Assembly (NCBI RefSeq): GCF_014279815.1
Contig: NZ_CP047941.1
Location: forward strand, 620,001-684,000
DNA: 64,000 bases
Direction: 5' to 3'
From: Synechococcus sp. NOUM97013
GTDB taxonomy: Bacteria > Cyanobacteriota > Cyanobacteriia > PCC-6307 > Cyanobiaceae
Part shown: piece after piece, positions 24,601-32,494 of the stretch
Layout of the letters: every line of letters starts with the position of its first letter
Position numbering within the stretch: the stretch's first letter is position 1
The notes under the pieces: generated by a model
What the model was told of the DNA's origin: nothing
The model's database searches: none
Seen by the model: only the letters and a program-made list of their open reading frames with translations
Made by a program: the position numbers and the translations under genes

Positions 24601-26036
24601 CAACAGCTGTTGGTGTTGGAGACTATAATTTAGATAATTTTGATGATTATGCATTTGCTTATGTTGACCAAGGTGTTCTGAGGATCCGCATTCTTGACGG
24701 AGCGTCGGTTTCTCTGCTCAACCAGACTGGACAATTTGAGGGAGGTTATTTACCCGATACTGATATCTTAACGGACATTGAATATTCGCCAGCATCAACA
24801 TGCTGTTTCGATGACCTTAAGTCGCTTTCAATCACCTCAGGTTTTAATAGTTATTCTCAATCGGCAATTGAGAATCTCATTGTCACTGCAGAGTCGAAAT
24901 CTGGCCACAGTGAAGTGCTTACTTTTCAACTTAATTCTGGACACTTTATTGCCACAGGCTCAACTCAATCTGACGAGTCGAAGATGGATGGTCATAGCGA
25001 GATGAATGGTCATAGTGATATGGCTGGGGGGCAAGCCCATTCCGAACATGACCATAGTTCGCATCAAGGTCACATCATGTCGACGGCTTCTTTGGAAGGT
25101 GTCAATCAGGTTGGAGGTGCCTTTATGTTGAGCTTGACCAATCATCAATTGATTGAACCTGGTTTGTCGTCTGCGACTCCTACTTTTGCTGGTGCACTTG
25201 CAAATGGGGCTTTGGTTATTGATGATCGTTTGGTATTAAGTCAAGGTGCTTCTGATGGCGACTATTTCATCGGTAATCCATCTAGTTCTAACGATATGGC
25301 CAACAGTACACAGGATTTATATCTTAATCTTGAAGGAATTAATCGTGTCAATATTGATGATCTAACGGGGATTACTCAGCCTATACAAGAGAACCCGTTA
25401 TATGGATCAGTGATCTTTGATAATGCTGTCGATGCTGATCAACGCGTGAATCTCACATTATTGGCTTACCAAGCCTATACCAATACGATGATCAAACCCA
25501 GCGATTTGGCGACCCTATCAGTTGGGAATGAGCGTTCAGAATTGTCATCTCGCGATCTTGTTGATCGAATCCTCAATGACTACTCTGTTCAGGTTGAATC
25601 GTATTATGGTGAGAGCTTTGATGAGATGTCTATTGACTCAATTGCAAGAAAAGCTTTCAATACTCTTTATGATAGAAATCCATCCTCTGCTGAGTTGTCT
25701 ACTTTGAACTCTGCAGTCAAGAATGGATTGTCTAAAACTGACTTGCCAATGGCTATTTTACGTTCGACTAACGGCTTTGATACTTATCGAGTGGCCTTGT
25801 TGTCGGCTGCAAGCAAGTGGTCTCAAGCTCAATGGGGCACAAATTCTGTGATCGATGGAGATTTTGGTCAGGGCTTTGTCGCTAGAGCATCAAATTTTGA
25901 TAATCTCTCTAATCTTCTTCTTGGCTCTGGATTAGTCAGTGGTTGGGCAGAAGCTAATTCTTTGTTTGAACAATATAGAGATGATGTGCTGACGTCGTTG
26001 AGCGGGTCTCCGATCTCAGATACCGGTTTCTTTTAA
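21603..26036 (+). CDS. Giant multicopper oxidase with FG-GAP-like repeats and DUF4214 end
   Basis: This 1477-residue protein starts at GTG. Copper ligands of a laccase-type enzyme are complete: NFHMHGGHV (about 271), WYHPHFHP (about 313), SHPFHIHV (about 712) and VHHCHLLEHEDAGMM (about 804-818), which supplies type 1, 2 and 3 ligands. FG-GAP-like calcium-binding repeats follow (VGDITNDFVQDIILS, DFTGDGKRDLITAG, VGDYNLDNFDDYAFA). Then comes a His/Met-rich segment at about 1127-1158 (for example MDGHSEMNGHSDM) and a DUF4214-like C-terminus (about 1330-1400). No Sec signal peptide is seen, so a type I or other signal-less export route is likely. Ordinary laccases are 450-600 aa. Substrate unknown: phenolics, Mn(II), Fe(II) or Cu(I). 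Confidence 0.9.
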   Translation: MSQFRIGSLYPVDRDGIPNVFLSSGYSLGQDSNGFYISENGSSNGSLKAQLEITTDPVDIKNVSAFITDWLVPQLTNKDDESSIFNQYLKSITSTPPSGGWGVYPNNELLEALSYIGYRGYGYDQAANQTGFWAETSTPSGLLYQEVLKKDNYFPEELWSNDKKIDTILSDFDSNALLKNLAVMSGASEEIPPLWYPSMLYTYGLKGKGTSYPGPVLMIKPGETLELEFDNNISIAGLTGMQAQMASLVENNSYGLNGGSMAGAMDSTNFHMHGGHVTPTGFGDNVVSRYTTGQDWTTIIDIPEDHGRGSYWYHPHFHPAVNTQVYGGLSGFMQVGDPLSLIPAFKDVPRNLGVIKTMQVGIDQTSGDYQLAAVNGNILGTEGLAANRASMFTINGEYQPEVDIKSGGWQSFSFSNQDNNYYMNIAMRHQKADGSWVELPLYIYGEDGHTYPQIRKASQGVLGYQQAENAINATSYKQASNLISLPSGKRLDLLVYLPAGKSELISAYGFEDANGQEFGVNNLRWQPDKYAELSTENTDFSDPNSGPGAIASFNVSSDSPDLNTQVLDNYIEQANQQINVQEISPQTTSEDYSSDAIPSVNLFEKDWNPTRQRQFNWQILQLVGPEDQWDIPTQKEVAKRAGTDFAVTKHELIPTSLDNPWLGYINPDLINDHVFPQGPLVIAQLGTMEEWSLRNWNWGGKSVANGGFFTSHPFHIHVNDYQVKQSDNELPDKRNLEDVTQLNSSGYNYVDSAGVNYKLDPLVGEFVAIDEALNPNSSDDLYTTGYNETTIRMLYQDFLGTYVHHCHLLEHEDAGMMQVVSVIENTDSSWIIPAESFGLNQKGLVLREADSLEQVTLDLQPELSNTLQRTQVGDITNDFVQDIILSFGGFNGSSGQVRIYDGSSLKKNQEAVLLSSFRPYEDSTLSPWAFNSDFTGDGKRDLITAGFVKSPDKDNQVKLPDLELIGWQAKETNYDWSNLYSYRPWENVADASSILLSSDSTAVGVGDYNLDNFDDYAFAYVDQGVLRIRILDGASVSLLNQTGQFEGGYLPDTDILTDIEYSPASTCCFDDLKSLSITSGFNSYSQSAIENLIVTAESKSGHSEVLTFQLNSGHFIATGSTQSDESKMDGHSEMNGHSDMAGGQAHSEHDHSSHQGHIMSTASLEGVNQVGGAFMLSLTNHQLIEPGLSSATPTFAGALANGALVIDDRLVLSQGASDGDYFIGNPSSSNDMANSTQDLYLNLEGINRVNIDDLTGITQPIQENPLYGSVIFDNAVDADQRVNLTLLAYQAYTNTMIKPSDLATLSVGNERSELSSRDLVDRILNDYSVQVESYYGESFDEMSIDSIARKAFNTLYDRNPSSAELSTLNSAVKNGLSKTDLPMAILRSTNGFDTYRVALLSAASKWSQAQWGTNSVIDGDFGQGFVARASNFDNLSNLLLGSGLVSGWAEANSLFEQYRDDVLTSLSGSPISDTGFF

Positions 26037-26116
26037 CCCATTATAAAAAAATTATGAATTCTTGATTGCTGTCTATATGCAATGACTAAAGTCAAAATAT
26101 AGAGTCTTTCTTTTTC

Positions 26117-27664
26117 ATGAAGGCGTTTGACTATATAATTGTCGGTGCGGGAACCGCTGGGGCTGTGATTGCCTCTCGGCTAACAGAAGATGAAAATATC
26201 AAGGTGTTGCTTTTGGAGGCCGGCCCCCATTTCACCTCCATTGATGAAACCCCTCGAGACCTTTTGGATTCTCGGGCAGTTTCTGTAGAAGACCATGATT
26301 GGCACTACATCACCCAGGTCACTCCAGGGCGAGACTTCCCTTATGCCCGAGGGAAGGTCAGTGGTGGCTGCTCTGCTGTCAATGGTGTGATTTCTCTCAG
26401 GGGTCTCCCTCAAGATTTCAGGGCATGGGCTGCAGCTGGCAACACTGGCTGGGACTGGGAAGACATTTTACCCATGTATAAACGAATCGAAAACGATATC
26501 GATTTTGGATATGCCTCTTATCACGGTAGTTCTGGAAAGATTCCTATCCAACGTTTTAAACCCGATCAGTATTCACCAGTTGTCGCTGCTTTTAAAGAAT
26601 CGGCCATGGCCGATGGTTACGCCTGGGTGCCAGACCATAATCACCCCAATGGTTACGACGGCGTTGGGCCCATACCCATGAACCGAGCCGGGGATGGTTC
26701 ACTTCGTGTTTCCAGCTCTATCGCTTACCTCTTGGAAGCTCAATCCCGGCCGAATCTGACGATTAAAGACCGAACGATGGTCAATAAGGTTCTTTTCTCT
26801 GGTAAAGATGCCATCGGCGTCGAAGTGATCAACTCGGACGACTCGGTGGAAAGCATTTTTGGTGGAGAAGTGATTTTGAGTGCTGGTACGATCAATTCTC
26901 CTTCTATTCTCCTTCGCTCAGGTGTTGGTCCTGTTGATGATCTGGATCGGCTGAAGATTGACTGTGTTAATAATCTCCAAGGGGTTGGTAGCAACCTCAT
27001 TGATCACTCGCTCGCTGTTGTTGCTTCGTATCCAAAACCTGGGATCGTTAACGAGAGTGATGATGATGTTCAAATGGTGATTCATTACACGGCCCCCGGC
27101 AGCGCTCACATTAACGATATGCAAATTTATTGTCTCGGTAAATTAGGTGCCGAGCGTTTCCCAGGTGCTGATCCAACTCGAGGATTAATGTTTGGCACTG
27201 GTATTGTGATCAATCGACCCGAGTCCCGTGGTCGTGTCACATTGCAATCGTCTGATCCAAATCAGCAACCCCGTATTGACCATCGCTTAAATTCACATGC
27301 AGAAGACATGCGCAAGATGGTCGACGGGGTGCGGCGTGGCTATGAGTTACTTACTACAGGTGCACTTAAGGATATTTCTGAGGGAGTCGCCGTTTTAACC
27401 GATGATATGCTTAATGATACCAAGTTTATCGAGCAATACATTACTGATCGCTCTGCCACAATTTGGCATGCAGTTGGCACCTGCAAAATGGGCCCAGCTT
27501 CCGATAATCATGCTGTTGTTGATCCTTATCTAAAAGTTCATGAATGTAGCTCCTTAAGAGTTGTCGATTGCTCAATTATTCCAGACCATGTCTCTCGCAA
27601 TCCAATGCTGACCTGTTACGCCATAGCTGAAAGACTGGTCGACATCATCAGGGCCGGTCACTAG
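26117..27664 (+). CDS. GMC-family FAD-dependent alcohol/choline oxidoreductase
   Basis: This 515-residue protein has the FAD dinucleotide fold at the N-terminus (YIIVGAGTAGAVIASRL, then LLLEAG), the GMC motif GKVSGGCSAVNGVISLRG, and the C-terminal catalytic block with His in IWHAVGTCKMGP (about 449) and Asn in SRNPMLTCYAIAE. Length and motifs match choline dehydrogenase and aryl-alcohol oxidase relatives. It lies 80 bases after the giant oxidase, in the same direction. As an oxidase it could provide hydrogen peroxide or quinone turnover beside a laccase-type enzyme, as in fungal systems; this is inference. Confidence 0.9.
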   Translation: MKAFDYIIVGAGTAGAVIASRLTEDENIKVLLLEAGPHFTSIDETPRDLLDSRAVSVEDHDWHYITQVTPGRDFPYARGKVSGGCSAVNGVISLRGLPQDFRAWAAAGNTGWDWEDILPMYKRIENDIDFGYASYHGSSGKIPIQRFKPDQYSPVVAAFKESAMADGYAWVPDHNHPNGYDGVGPIPMNRAGDGSLRVSSSIAYLLEAQSRPNLTIKDRTMVNKVLFSGKDAIGVEVINSDDSVESIFGGEVILSAGTINSPSILLRSGVGPVDDLDRLKIDCVNNLQGVGSNLIDHSLAVVASYPKPGIVNESDDDVQMVIHYTAPGSAHINDMQIYCLGKLGAERFPGADPTRGLMFGTGIVINRPESRGRVTLQSSDPNQQPRIDHRLNSHAEDMRKMVDGVRRGYELLTTGALKDISEGVAVLTDDMLNDTKFIEQYITDRSATIWHAVGTCKMGPASDNHAVVDPYLKVHECSSLRVVDCSIIPDHVSRNPMLTCYAIAERLVDIIRAGH

Positions 27665-27700
27665 TTTCTTCTCAATTCGCCATCTGTTTTTCCTCATCAC

Positions 27701-28081
27701 ATGTCTCTGATCTCTTCTGATTCCAATACGTGGGTTTCTTGGACAATAACTTGTTCTTGTAAGCCAGATTCATTTGCACAAATTTCTGCGCTTGCAGCCA
27801 AAATGACTGAGTATTTTCAGTCCAATGAACCCGACACCACTAATTTCGAATTCAGTGTTAATCCTGCCCATGACGAAGTTCATGTGTATGAGCGTTATGC
27901 TAACTCTGCGCAGGCACTCCTCCATATGAAGGCTTTTGGAGACATGTTCGGCTCTGATTTCATGGGTCTTTTGACTCCTGTCAAGGTCGTAGCCTACGGC
28001 TTTCCAACTGAGGAGTTGTCGAACGCTCTAAGTGCTCTTTCACCTGTCAAGATGACTTCTTTCCAAGGTTTCTGCCGATAA
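27701..28081 (+). CDS. ABM-like small monooxygenase domain protein
   Basis: This 126-residue protein has features of the antibiotic-biosynthesis-monooxygenase (dimeric alpha/beta barrel) fold: an early SWTITCSCKPDSFAQISAL strand-helix and the pattern VHVYERYANSAQALLHMKAF near the middle. Such proteins oxidise polyketides or quinols without cofactors, or degrade haem. It begins 36 bases after the GMC gene and ends before a terminator-like hairpin. The match is by pattern only, so the fold is likely but the activity is not established. Confidence 0.6.
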   Translation: MSLISSDSNTWVSWTITCSCKPDSFAQISALAAKMTEYFQSNEPDTTNFEFSVNPAHDEVHVYERYANSAQALLHMKAFGDMFGSDFMGLLTPVKVVAYGFPTEELSNALSALSPVKMTSFQGFCR

Positions 28082-28110
28082 GAATTTCGCTCCTATCACA
28101 CTTTTAAACT

Positions 28111-28147
28111 GCCTTGTCACCATCGCATTGCTTTGGTGGCTTTTTTT
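28111..28147 (+). terminator. Probable terminator after the GMC/ABM genes
   Basis: CACC (28118-28121) pairs with GGTG (28135-28138), followed by GC and a run of seven T. The stem is short but the T-run is strong. It would end the operon that begins with the MFS gene. Confidence 0.45.
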
Positions 28148-28299
28148 ATTCAGTTGTTTCGGGCACCTTGTTGTTTTTTGAAGAATTCATTATATCTTCT
28201 TTACGATTTGATTTCATGCTGTCTTCCTCAGTCTTCAAATCCTAATCTGTTGGCTTCTTTTTACGTTTTGCCTAAAGTGAAAGAAGTTGCTCACTGTTC

Positions 28300-28668
28300 A
28301 TGAAGCGTACTGACTCCTTTATCAGCATTTATCCTCTTTTCCGCGTGAAGGATGGTCAAATGGCTGCTATTAAAAAGATCACGGATGAAATTATCTCCCG
28401 TGGTCATGGCGAGGAAGGCACACTGTTATTTACAGCTGCATTTAGTGATACTCATTTGTTCCTCAGAGAAAGCTATGTTGACCACAAAGCTTTTCATGTT
28501 CATCTCGATACTGTCAAAGATATTTTGGATGAATTCTTCTCGCTGCTTGATCTGGAAAGCCTTGTTATTGTCGCCAGTGCTGATGATATTCAAAAAATGA
28601 AACTTGAGATGAAGACTCTCGGCATGGAAGCTACTTATTGTGTCATTAATAATGGATTTTCAATTTAG
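28300..28668 (+). CDS. Second ABM-like small protein
   Basis: This 122-residue protein has FISIYPLFRVKDGQMAAIKK at the N-terminus and FLRESYVDHKAFHVHLDTV in the middle, the same arrangement as the protein at 27701 and as ABM-domain proteins. It is separated from that gene by a terminator-like hairpin, so it may have its own promoter in 28148-28299. It faces convergently the second giant oxidase gene. Activity not established. Confidence 0.55.
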   Translation: MKRTDSFISIYPLFRVKDGQMAAIKKITDEIISRGHGEEGTLLFTAAFSDTHLFLRESYVDHKAFHVHLDTVKDILDEFFSLLDLESLVIVASADDIQKMKLEMKTLGMEATYCVINNGFSI

Positions 28669-28729
28669 CAGTCATTTTTTAGGACTATTAAGTGAGTAGA
28701 TTTTTATCTAATTTGTCTTTTGATAGACG

Positions 28730-31700
28730 TTATGCCCAGCTATAGTAATCAGCTTGCAAACCCCAAGTGGCTTGCCTGTTAACTCCCTCACCGTGATACA
28801 CCGCACTTTTGGTTAAGTGCATAAGTGTTGCATTGCCATCATCTTGCGTTAAAAGCAAGCTTCCCTGCCCCCTATTATCTGCATCAATATCAAAATATTG
28901 AAAATCTATATCTATATATCTATTGTTCAACGTGATTGCTCCATTCATTAATAACTCAGTAACCTGACTGCCTTGATGCTTTTCTATTTTTGATGGATTT
29001 GTTATTTCATCCTCCATGCTCATCATGCTACTTTCTCCACTTTTATTGCTCATATTCATCATGCTATGTTCATTATCATGATTATTAGAACCATGACCAG
29101 CATGAGCACCTTCTGCTGAATTAAGTAGCCAGTTCTTAATTTCTGAATTGTTACCTTTTGATTTTGAATCAACCACCATAGTTGATAAATTAGCCAAGTA
29201 GGTCTGGTTATACTTCTCATCTATGAACTTATATTCTTCACCATCAGGTGCCTGTGGTTGCTCATCTGGAAGTGAATAACCAATCGCTATGCGAACAGCA
29301 TTATTAGTATTTCCATGTGGTTTAAAATATGATGAGTTATCCCAAAGTTTTGCCATACTTGAGAGCTTCTCGTCTTCGCACCCTGCGGCAGAATGATCCG
29401 TTAGTTTCTTTCCATTGAAGCCATCTACGATGCCCTCCCCACCTTCGAGTTGGCTAACAATGATATCTGCAAAGTTATCACCATTCATGTCTCCTACAGC
29501 AAGATCAATTCCATCGCTTTTTGCCCCATTGAAGGGCGTTAAGCAATAGAGTTCCTCATAATTTGCCCCACTAAAGACACGAATCTTTGTATCGTAGTTC
29601 TTACCTGAAATACCAACGATGATGTCGTCATAACCATCACCATTAACGTCGCCTAGTGCCAGGGCTGATTTTAAGTTTTCTCGGTTTCCTTTTCCTTCTG
29701 CGCTTATTGTTAACTCTTTCAATCTTTTCAGTGTTTCTAATTTTGGATCATTCCCCCTTAGCTTCTCTTCGTAAAAATCTTTCGCACTCTGCCCGTCGAA
29801 AATATTTAATTTGAACTTTCCTTTATTTGTAGATGTGGCCTCAATTACCGCCAGATCTTCAATGTTATCGGTTACATGGACTGTTCTAGCTTCTGGCCCG
29901 GGCACAAAGTTCAATGCATTGATATCCCCACTGTCGATGTTCACTCCATTTGATCGTGAATTCTCAAATGGCTTGAATTCAATCTTATTTTCCCGGTTCG
30001 ATCCAAGTGATAGTTCAACGCTGCCCTTTCTTGGCGAACCATTCGTGATCCAGCTGTCGTTGGTATTGAGGATGGTCAACACGGGCACCATCATTCCTGA
30101 ATCTTCATGGAACAACAAGTGGCAGTGATCGACATACAAGCCGGTAAAGTCTTCAAATCGAACCAAAATATCGGTTTTTGAGTCTATTAAATATCCTTTT
30201 GGTGGTGATCCATCGGATCCCCAATTTTTTCCATTGCCGTCGATGTAGTTCCCTTCTTCGTCAAGAATCATTGGTGTGCCATATGGATTTCCTGTTGTTG
30301 CAGTTCCCTTGGCATAGGCCGGTCCCATTTGGAAGACATCGATTACTGAATCTCCTACATATGCATCACCAACTTGATTTGTATCAGGATCAATTCCTAC
30401 ATTTAGGCCATTAATTGTTTCAACAATGAATTCATTTTGATGCAGATGAAAAGGATGGGATTGCCCTATTTCTATCTGTGTTACTGGGGCTTCTACAGGC
30501 CAATTTGCCCTTTTTGTTGATTTTGAAGCATTGACGAGTGACCAGCGCTCCAATGTGTCCAACATTGCAATTGTTATTGTTGGACTCAGCGCTGGTTTGG
30601 TTGACCAATATTGTTGGTTAATTCTCCATAACCCCTCAAAACCCACCGGTTCATTAAATCCGGGATCATCATATTCCTCGCCGTCAGGACCAATTTTTGG
30701 TCCACTGCTCTCTTCTTCAAAAGTTCCGCCTGTCCTCCAAGTAAATGTTCTTGATCGAGCTACCCCCGATGTTGCAGCTTCCTCCTTGAGTCCAATTGCA
30801 TGATCTCTTTGCCCATCCAGATAGTCCCAAGCATCAGGCTGATTAGAAGTGTCTACGGTCGATCCTGTAACTTCTACTGTGGCTAAGACCTGAGATGGTG
30901 TAATTTGAAAGCCGTCATTATACCCAAGATACGTTTCGCTAGAATTTTTGGGCCTATTTGATGCAATAGGTGCTAAGTCTTCGAGTACTTCTTTGCTTGC
31001 ATTGCTAATAAAGTAATATTCGCCTGGTTTGTCAAAGGAATGCTGGATTGTTACCCTTCCACCCGGTGATATCAGCGGCAATGTTGACACAGAGGTGTCG
31101 TATTCCGAAGACCATCGCGAAATATCTGAATCGATACCCAATAAGTTTGGCGATTCTAAGCTTATGTTTCCGTCACTATCAACACGAATCAACTGAATTA
31201 TGTGACTGGAATTCAAAGAGAAATTCAGAAAGCCAAATGTGACCCACTCACCTGTATTGGCTTTAATTGTTGGGTTGTATTGTCCGTTGACTGTATGTAT
31301 TAAATTCTCGTTTGGTTCGGCTGCGACAACAGATCCATATGTACTACTTGGATTCAGTGGCTGGTTATTCTGCCCATTGAAAGGTGCAGATGCATACTTG
31401 TAAAAGCTAGTTCCGTTATCATCAAATATCCTCGCAGGCATTTGTTTTGTGTTTACCCAGTTGTTTCTTCCCTGTACAACATTGGGATTAATCTCTTGTT
31501 CTACCGCCCATGATTGTAAACTTAATAGGTGAATATTTTCTTTTGTCGGATCATATCCACTGAGATTGTTTGTATCTTCCGAGTCTGGCAAGATGAACAC
31601 CGGCAATGCTGCCCCGCCAGATAACGATAATGCAGTTGAGCCATGTAGATGTGGATGCATCCAAAGCAATCCACTGGGATGATTTTCTGGAATTTTGTAT

Positions 31701-32293
31701 TCATATTCTCTACTTTCACCATTCCCTAAGGTAATCATAACGTTATCACCATAACCTTGAGGTGATACGTGGGAGCCGTGCAAATGGAGGTTAGTACTAT
31801 CTGCTACTCCATTCCACTCATTTGTTTGTGAATCTATGCCAAGGTTGTTTGTTAACTTGACTTTTATCGTATCTCCTGGATCAGCGATGATGACAGGTCC
31901 TGGCGTCTGACTGTTGTACAGCCAGAATTCATTGTCGTAAATGCTCTGTGAGAATTCCTTCCTCACTCTTATTTCGCCAAAACCATCTATCGTAATTTTG
32001 TTGTGAGATGCCAGTGATAAATCAATATTGACGACATTAAATTCTGGTCCCCAACTTGAAAAGAATGTCCCACTCTTATTTGTTTGTTGATAGATACCCT
32101 TCTCGTGTTCACTATTCCCCTTTTGCCAATCCAGCCAACCGCTTGCGATGTTGACGACGCCTTGATGTTGTGGCAGTACGTTGAGGTATGCGCTATCTTG
32201 AGCAATTCCTGTTAGTCCTACATTCGCCGACCATTTTTTAAAATTTTTCTGGCCGATCGTTTTTGCATTACGCAGGCTTTTGAGGTTTGCCAC
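28730..32293 (-). CDS. Giant multicopper oxidase, paralogue 1 of a tandem pair
   Basis: This 1187-residue protein has all laccase-type copper motifs: NLHLHGSHVSP (about 169-179), WMHPHLHGS (about 211-219), QSHPFHLHQNEF (about 612) and YVDHCHLLFHEDSGMMVP (about 720). FG-GAP-like repeats follow (ALGDVNGDGYDDIIVG, AVGDMNGDNFADIIVS), then a His/Met-rich segment at about 1062-1094 (AHAGHGSNNHDNEHSMMN). The N-terminal AKTIGQKNFKKWS is shared with the neighbour and there is no Sec signal. It is very similar along its whole length to the gene at 32495, so the two arose by duplication. The export route and substrate are unknown. Confidence 0.9.
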   Translation of the reverse strand: MANLKSLRNAKTIGQKNFKKWSANVGLTGIAQDSAYLNVLPQHQGVVNIASGWLDWQKGNSEHEKGIYQQTNKSGTFFSSWGPEFNVVNIDLSLASHNKITIDGFGEIRVRKEFSQSIYDNEFWLYNSQTPGPVIIADPGDTIKVKLTNNLGIDSQTNEWNGVADSTNLHLHGSHVSPQGYGDNVMITLGNGESREYEYKIPENHPSGLLWMHPHLHGSTALSLSGGAALPVFILPDSEDTNNLSGYDPTKENIHLLSLQSWAVEQEINPNVVQGRNNWVNTKQMPARIFDDNGTSFYKYASAPFNGQNNQPLNPSSTYGSVVAAEPNENLIHTVNGQYNPTIKANTGEWVTFGFLNFSLNSSHIIQLIRVDSDGNISLESPNLLGIDSDISRWSSEYDTSVSTLPLISPGGRVTIQHSFDKPGEYYFISNASKEVLEDLAPIASNRPKNSSETYLGYNDGFQITPSQVLATVEVTGSTVDTSNQPDAWDYLDGQRDHAIGLKEEAATSGVARSRTFTWRTGGTFEEESSGPKIGPDGEEYDDPGFNEPVGFEGLWRINQQYWSTKPALSPTITIAMLDTLERWSLVNASKSTKRANWPVEAPVTQIEIGQSHPFHLHQNEFIVETINGLNVGIDPDTNQVGDAYVGDSVIDVFQMGPAYAKGTATTGNPYGTPMILDEEGNYIDGNGKNWGSDGSPPKGYLIDSKTDILVRFEDFTGLYVDHCHLLFHEDSGMMVPVLTILNTNDSWITNGSPRKGSVELSLGSNRENKIEFKPFENSRSNGVNIDSGDINALNFVPGPEARTVHVTDNIEDLAVIEATSTNKGKFKLNIFDGQSAKDFYEEKLRGNDPKLETLKRLKELTISAEGKGNRENLKSALALGDVNGDGYDDIIVGISGKNYDTKIRVFSGANYEELYCLTPFNGAKSDGIDLAVGDMNGDNFADIIVSQLEGGEGIVDGFNGKKLTDHSAAGCEDEKLSSMAKLWDNSSYFKPHGNTNNAVRIAIGYSLPDEQPQAPDGEEYKFIDEKYNQTYLANLSTMVVDSKSKGNNSEIKNWLLNSAEGAHAGHGSNNHDNEHSMMNMSNKSGESSMMSMEDEITNPSKIEKHQGSQVTELLMNGAITLNNRYIDIDFQYFDIDADNRGQGSLLLTQDDGNATLMHLTKSAVYHGEGVNRQATWGLQADYYSWA

Positions 32294-32494
32294 AACTCAT
32301 CTTACTTTTCCATATTTTAAGAGAATAACCTCTACTGTCTTCATTAGTTCATAGTTTATTCATTTTTAATGTTTCATTTTCTTCGCTATAGTTTCCTTTC
32401 TCATCGACAATCATTAGTGCTCCAAGATAATTGCGAAGTGATGATTTCAAAATCACCACTTCTTATGTGACTAGATATTTAGGGCATCAGTCCC

